Origin: Diploptera punctata
Taxonomy: Eukaryota; Arthropoda; Insecta; Blattodea; Blaberidae
Direction: 5' to 3'
DNA: 64,000 bases
Assembly: GCA_030220185.1 (NCBI GenBank)
Contig: JASPKZ010008347.1
Coordinates: 682,001 to 746,000, forward strand
Below, piece by piece: positions 63,443 to 64,000 of the stretch (within the stretch, counting starts at the first letter, position 1; each line of letters opens with the position of its first letter). The translations under genes were made by a program, and so were the position numbers. Below the pieces are notes generated by a model, which ran no database searches, had not been told where the DNA came from, and saw only the letters and a program-made list of their open reading frames with translations.

Positions 63443-63606
63443 CGGAAGTGGTTTTATCGCTGAGAATTCTGGGTAATTCGTTGCCAATATTACGAAAATG
63501 TCAACATTCATGCATGACCGGTTAAGGCGGCCGTTAATTCGATCACAGCTCACCAGTGATTGGAAGTAATTTGAGTAGAGAGTAATGTATTTGCATACGA
63601 CCCTTA

Positions 63607-63759
63607 ATCCTATAGTTTTCCTATTTATAACAGAAACCCTCATAAGATCTGCCATTTGTGACAGCTACAAAATTAGTAACTTAAAAATTAAAAATTATTT
63701 TGTCCAATTATTTTAATGAAGTTAGTGGGTCAACATACAATTATTATTAGAACCTCTGA
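63607..63759. other. No gene recognised
   Basis: AT-rich junction sequence. Confidence 0.4.
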
Positions 63760-63965
63760 ATAAACAAAGAGAAGTGCAACTTCAACATTGAGATTGACCA
63801 TGGGTCATTTGTACAAATTGGAATTATCTCTTCCCCTCTTTGTCCCTTGTGCAATCTGCAAGATGGAATGGGATCACCTTAAGCAATGTCCAGCGCTCTC
63901 ATCCAAATCTACAGTATATGAGAAACACTGAGGAAAAGAGCTGATGGCTGCATTGTTAAATGCTT
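63760..63965 (+). mobile_element. LINE ORF2 RNase H tail fragment
   Basis: In shifting frames: GHLYKLELS-like, SPLCPLCNLQD, MEWDHLKQCPALSSKSTVYE and ELMAALLN. This is the zinc-knuckle tail of I/jockey-type LINEs (SPLCPLC ... EHL..CPAL). It runs to within 35 bp of the window end. Confidence 0.7.
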
Positions 63966-64000
63966 GACACTAGTAAACAAATAAACATAATGTATGAGAC

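Larger units (their letters stand above)
53196..63603 (+). mobile_element. Harbinger-like mini-element, copy C, split by LARD 2
   Basis: The first 18 bp (gggtcgaatgtttgaacg, 53196-53213) lie before LARD 2. The other 549 bp resume at 63055 (cattagacagtaaaag) after the gaacg duplication. TTA duplications are at 53193-53195 and 63604-63606. Reassembled length is about 567 bp, in line with copies A (580) and B (606). This fixes the order: the mini-element came first, then the LARD. Confidence 0.85.

Overview
This looks like a stretch of insect nuclear DNA, most likely from a cockroach (Periplaneta americana is my best guess). It is AT-rich, split by GT-AG introns and packed with retroelements. 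The several tRNA-derived SINE families and the LINE C-terminal tails are ones I associate from memory with blattodean genomes; the species call is inference. There are no operons, bacterial genes or CRISPR arrays.

The only host gene I can support is an SLC6-family sodium- and chloride-dependent transporter on the + strand. Seven consecutive exons (4492-4759, 20121-20224, 27129-27253, 28966-29078, 29163-29291, 39393-39492, 46197-46297) have canonical splice sites and fully compatible phases. Together they encode TM4 to the start of TM11. The upstream exons (TM1-3) and the last exons (TM11-12 and C-terminus) were not found and probably lie outside the window. Introns range from 84 bp to 15.4 kb, and nearly all of their length is mobile DNA.

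Mobile DNA, left to right: SINEs, a LINE tail and a Penelope-like element tail (1-4.1 kb); a large LTR element with no gag-pol (LARD-like copy 1, 6304-16599) that splits an RNase-H-bearing LINE; assorted SINEs and LINE tails (16.6-22.4 kb); a near-complete decayed LINE with SGNH-esterase, endonuclease and RT regions (22.5-26.9 kb, minus strand); LINE tails, SINE multimers and a Harbinger-like mini-element (27.7-40.6 kb); an inverted dimer of Penelope-like elements flanked by one 19-bp target duplication and itself hit by a TIR DNA transposon (41.2-45.8 kb); a second Harbinger-like copy (46383-46988); a solo LTR of the LARD family (47691-48557); an apparently intact Tc1 transposon with a 343-aa DD34E transposase (51205-52729); and LARD-like copy 2 (53214-63049), inserted inside a third Harbinger-like copy.

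Target-site duplications date many insertions relative to each other. LARD 1 entered a LINE and then received SINEs and a LINE fragment. LARD 2 entered the Harbinger-like element. One SINE is shared by both LARDs and so was part of their common ancestor. The points most worth following up are the two coding-less 10-kb LTR elements and their solo LTR, the Harbinger-like element carrying a conserved small basic ORF, the Penelope inverted dimer, the inverted multimers of a tRNA-headed SINE with 12-bp duplications, and the intact Tc1 copy.
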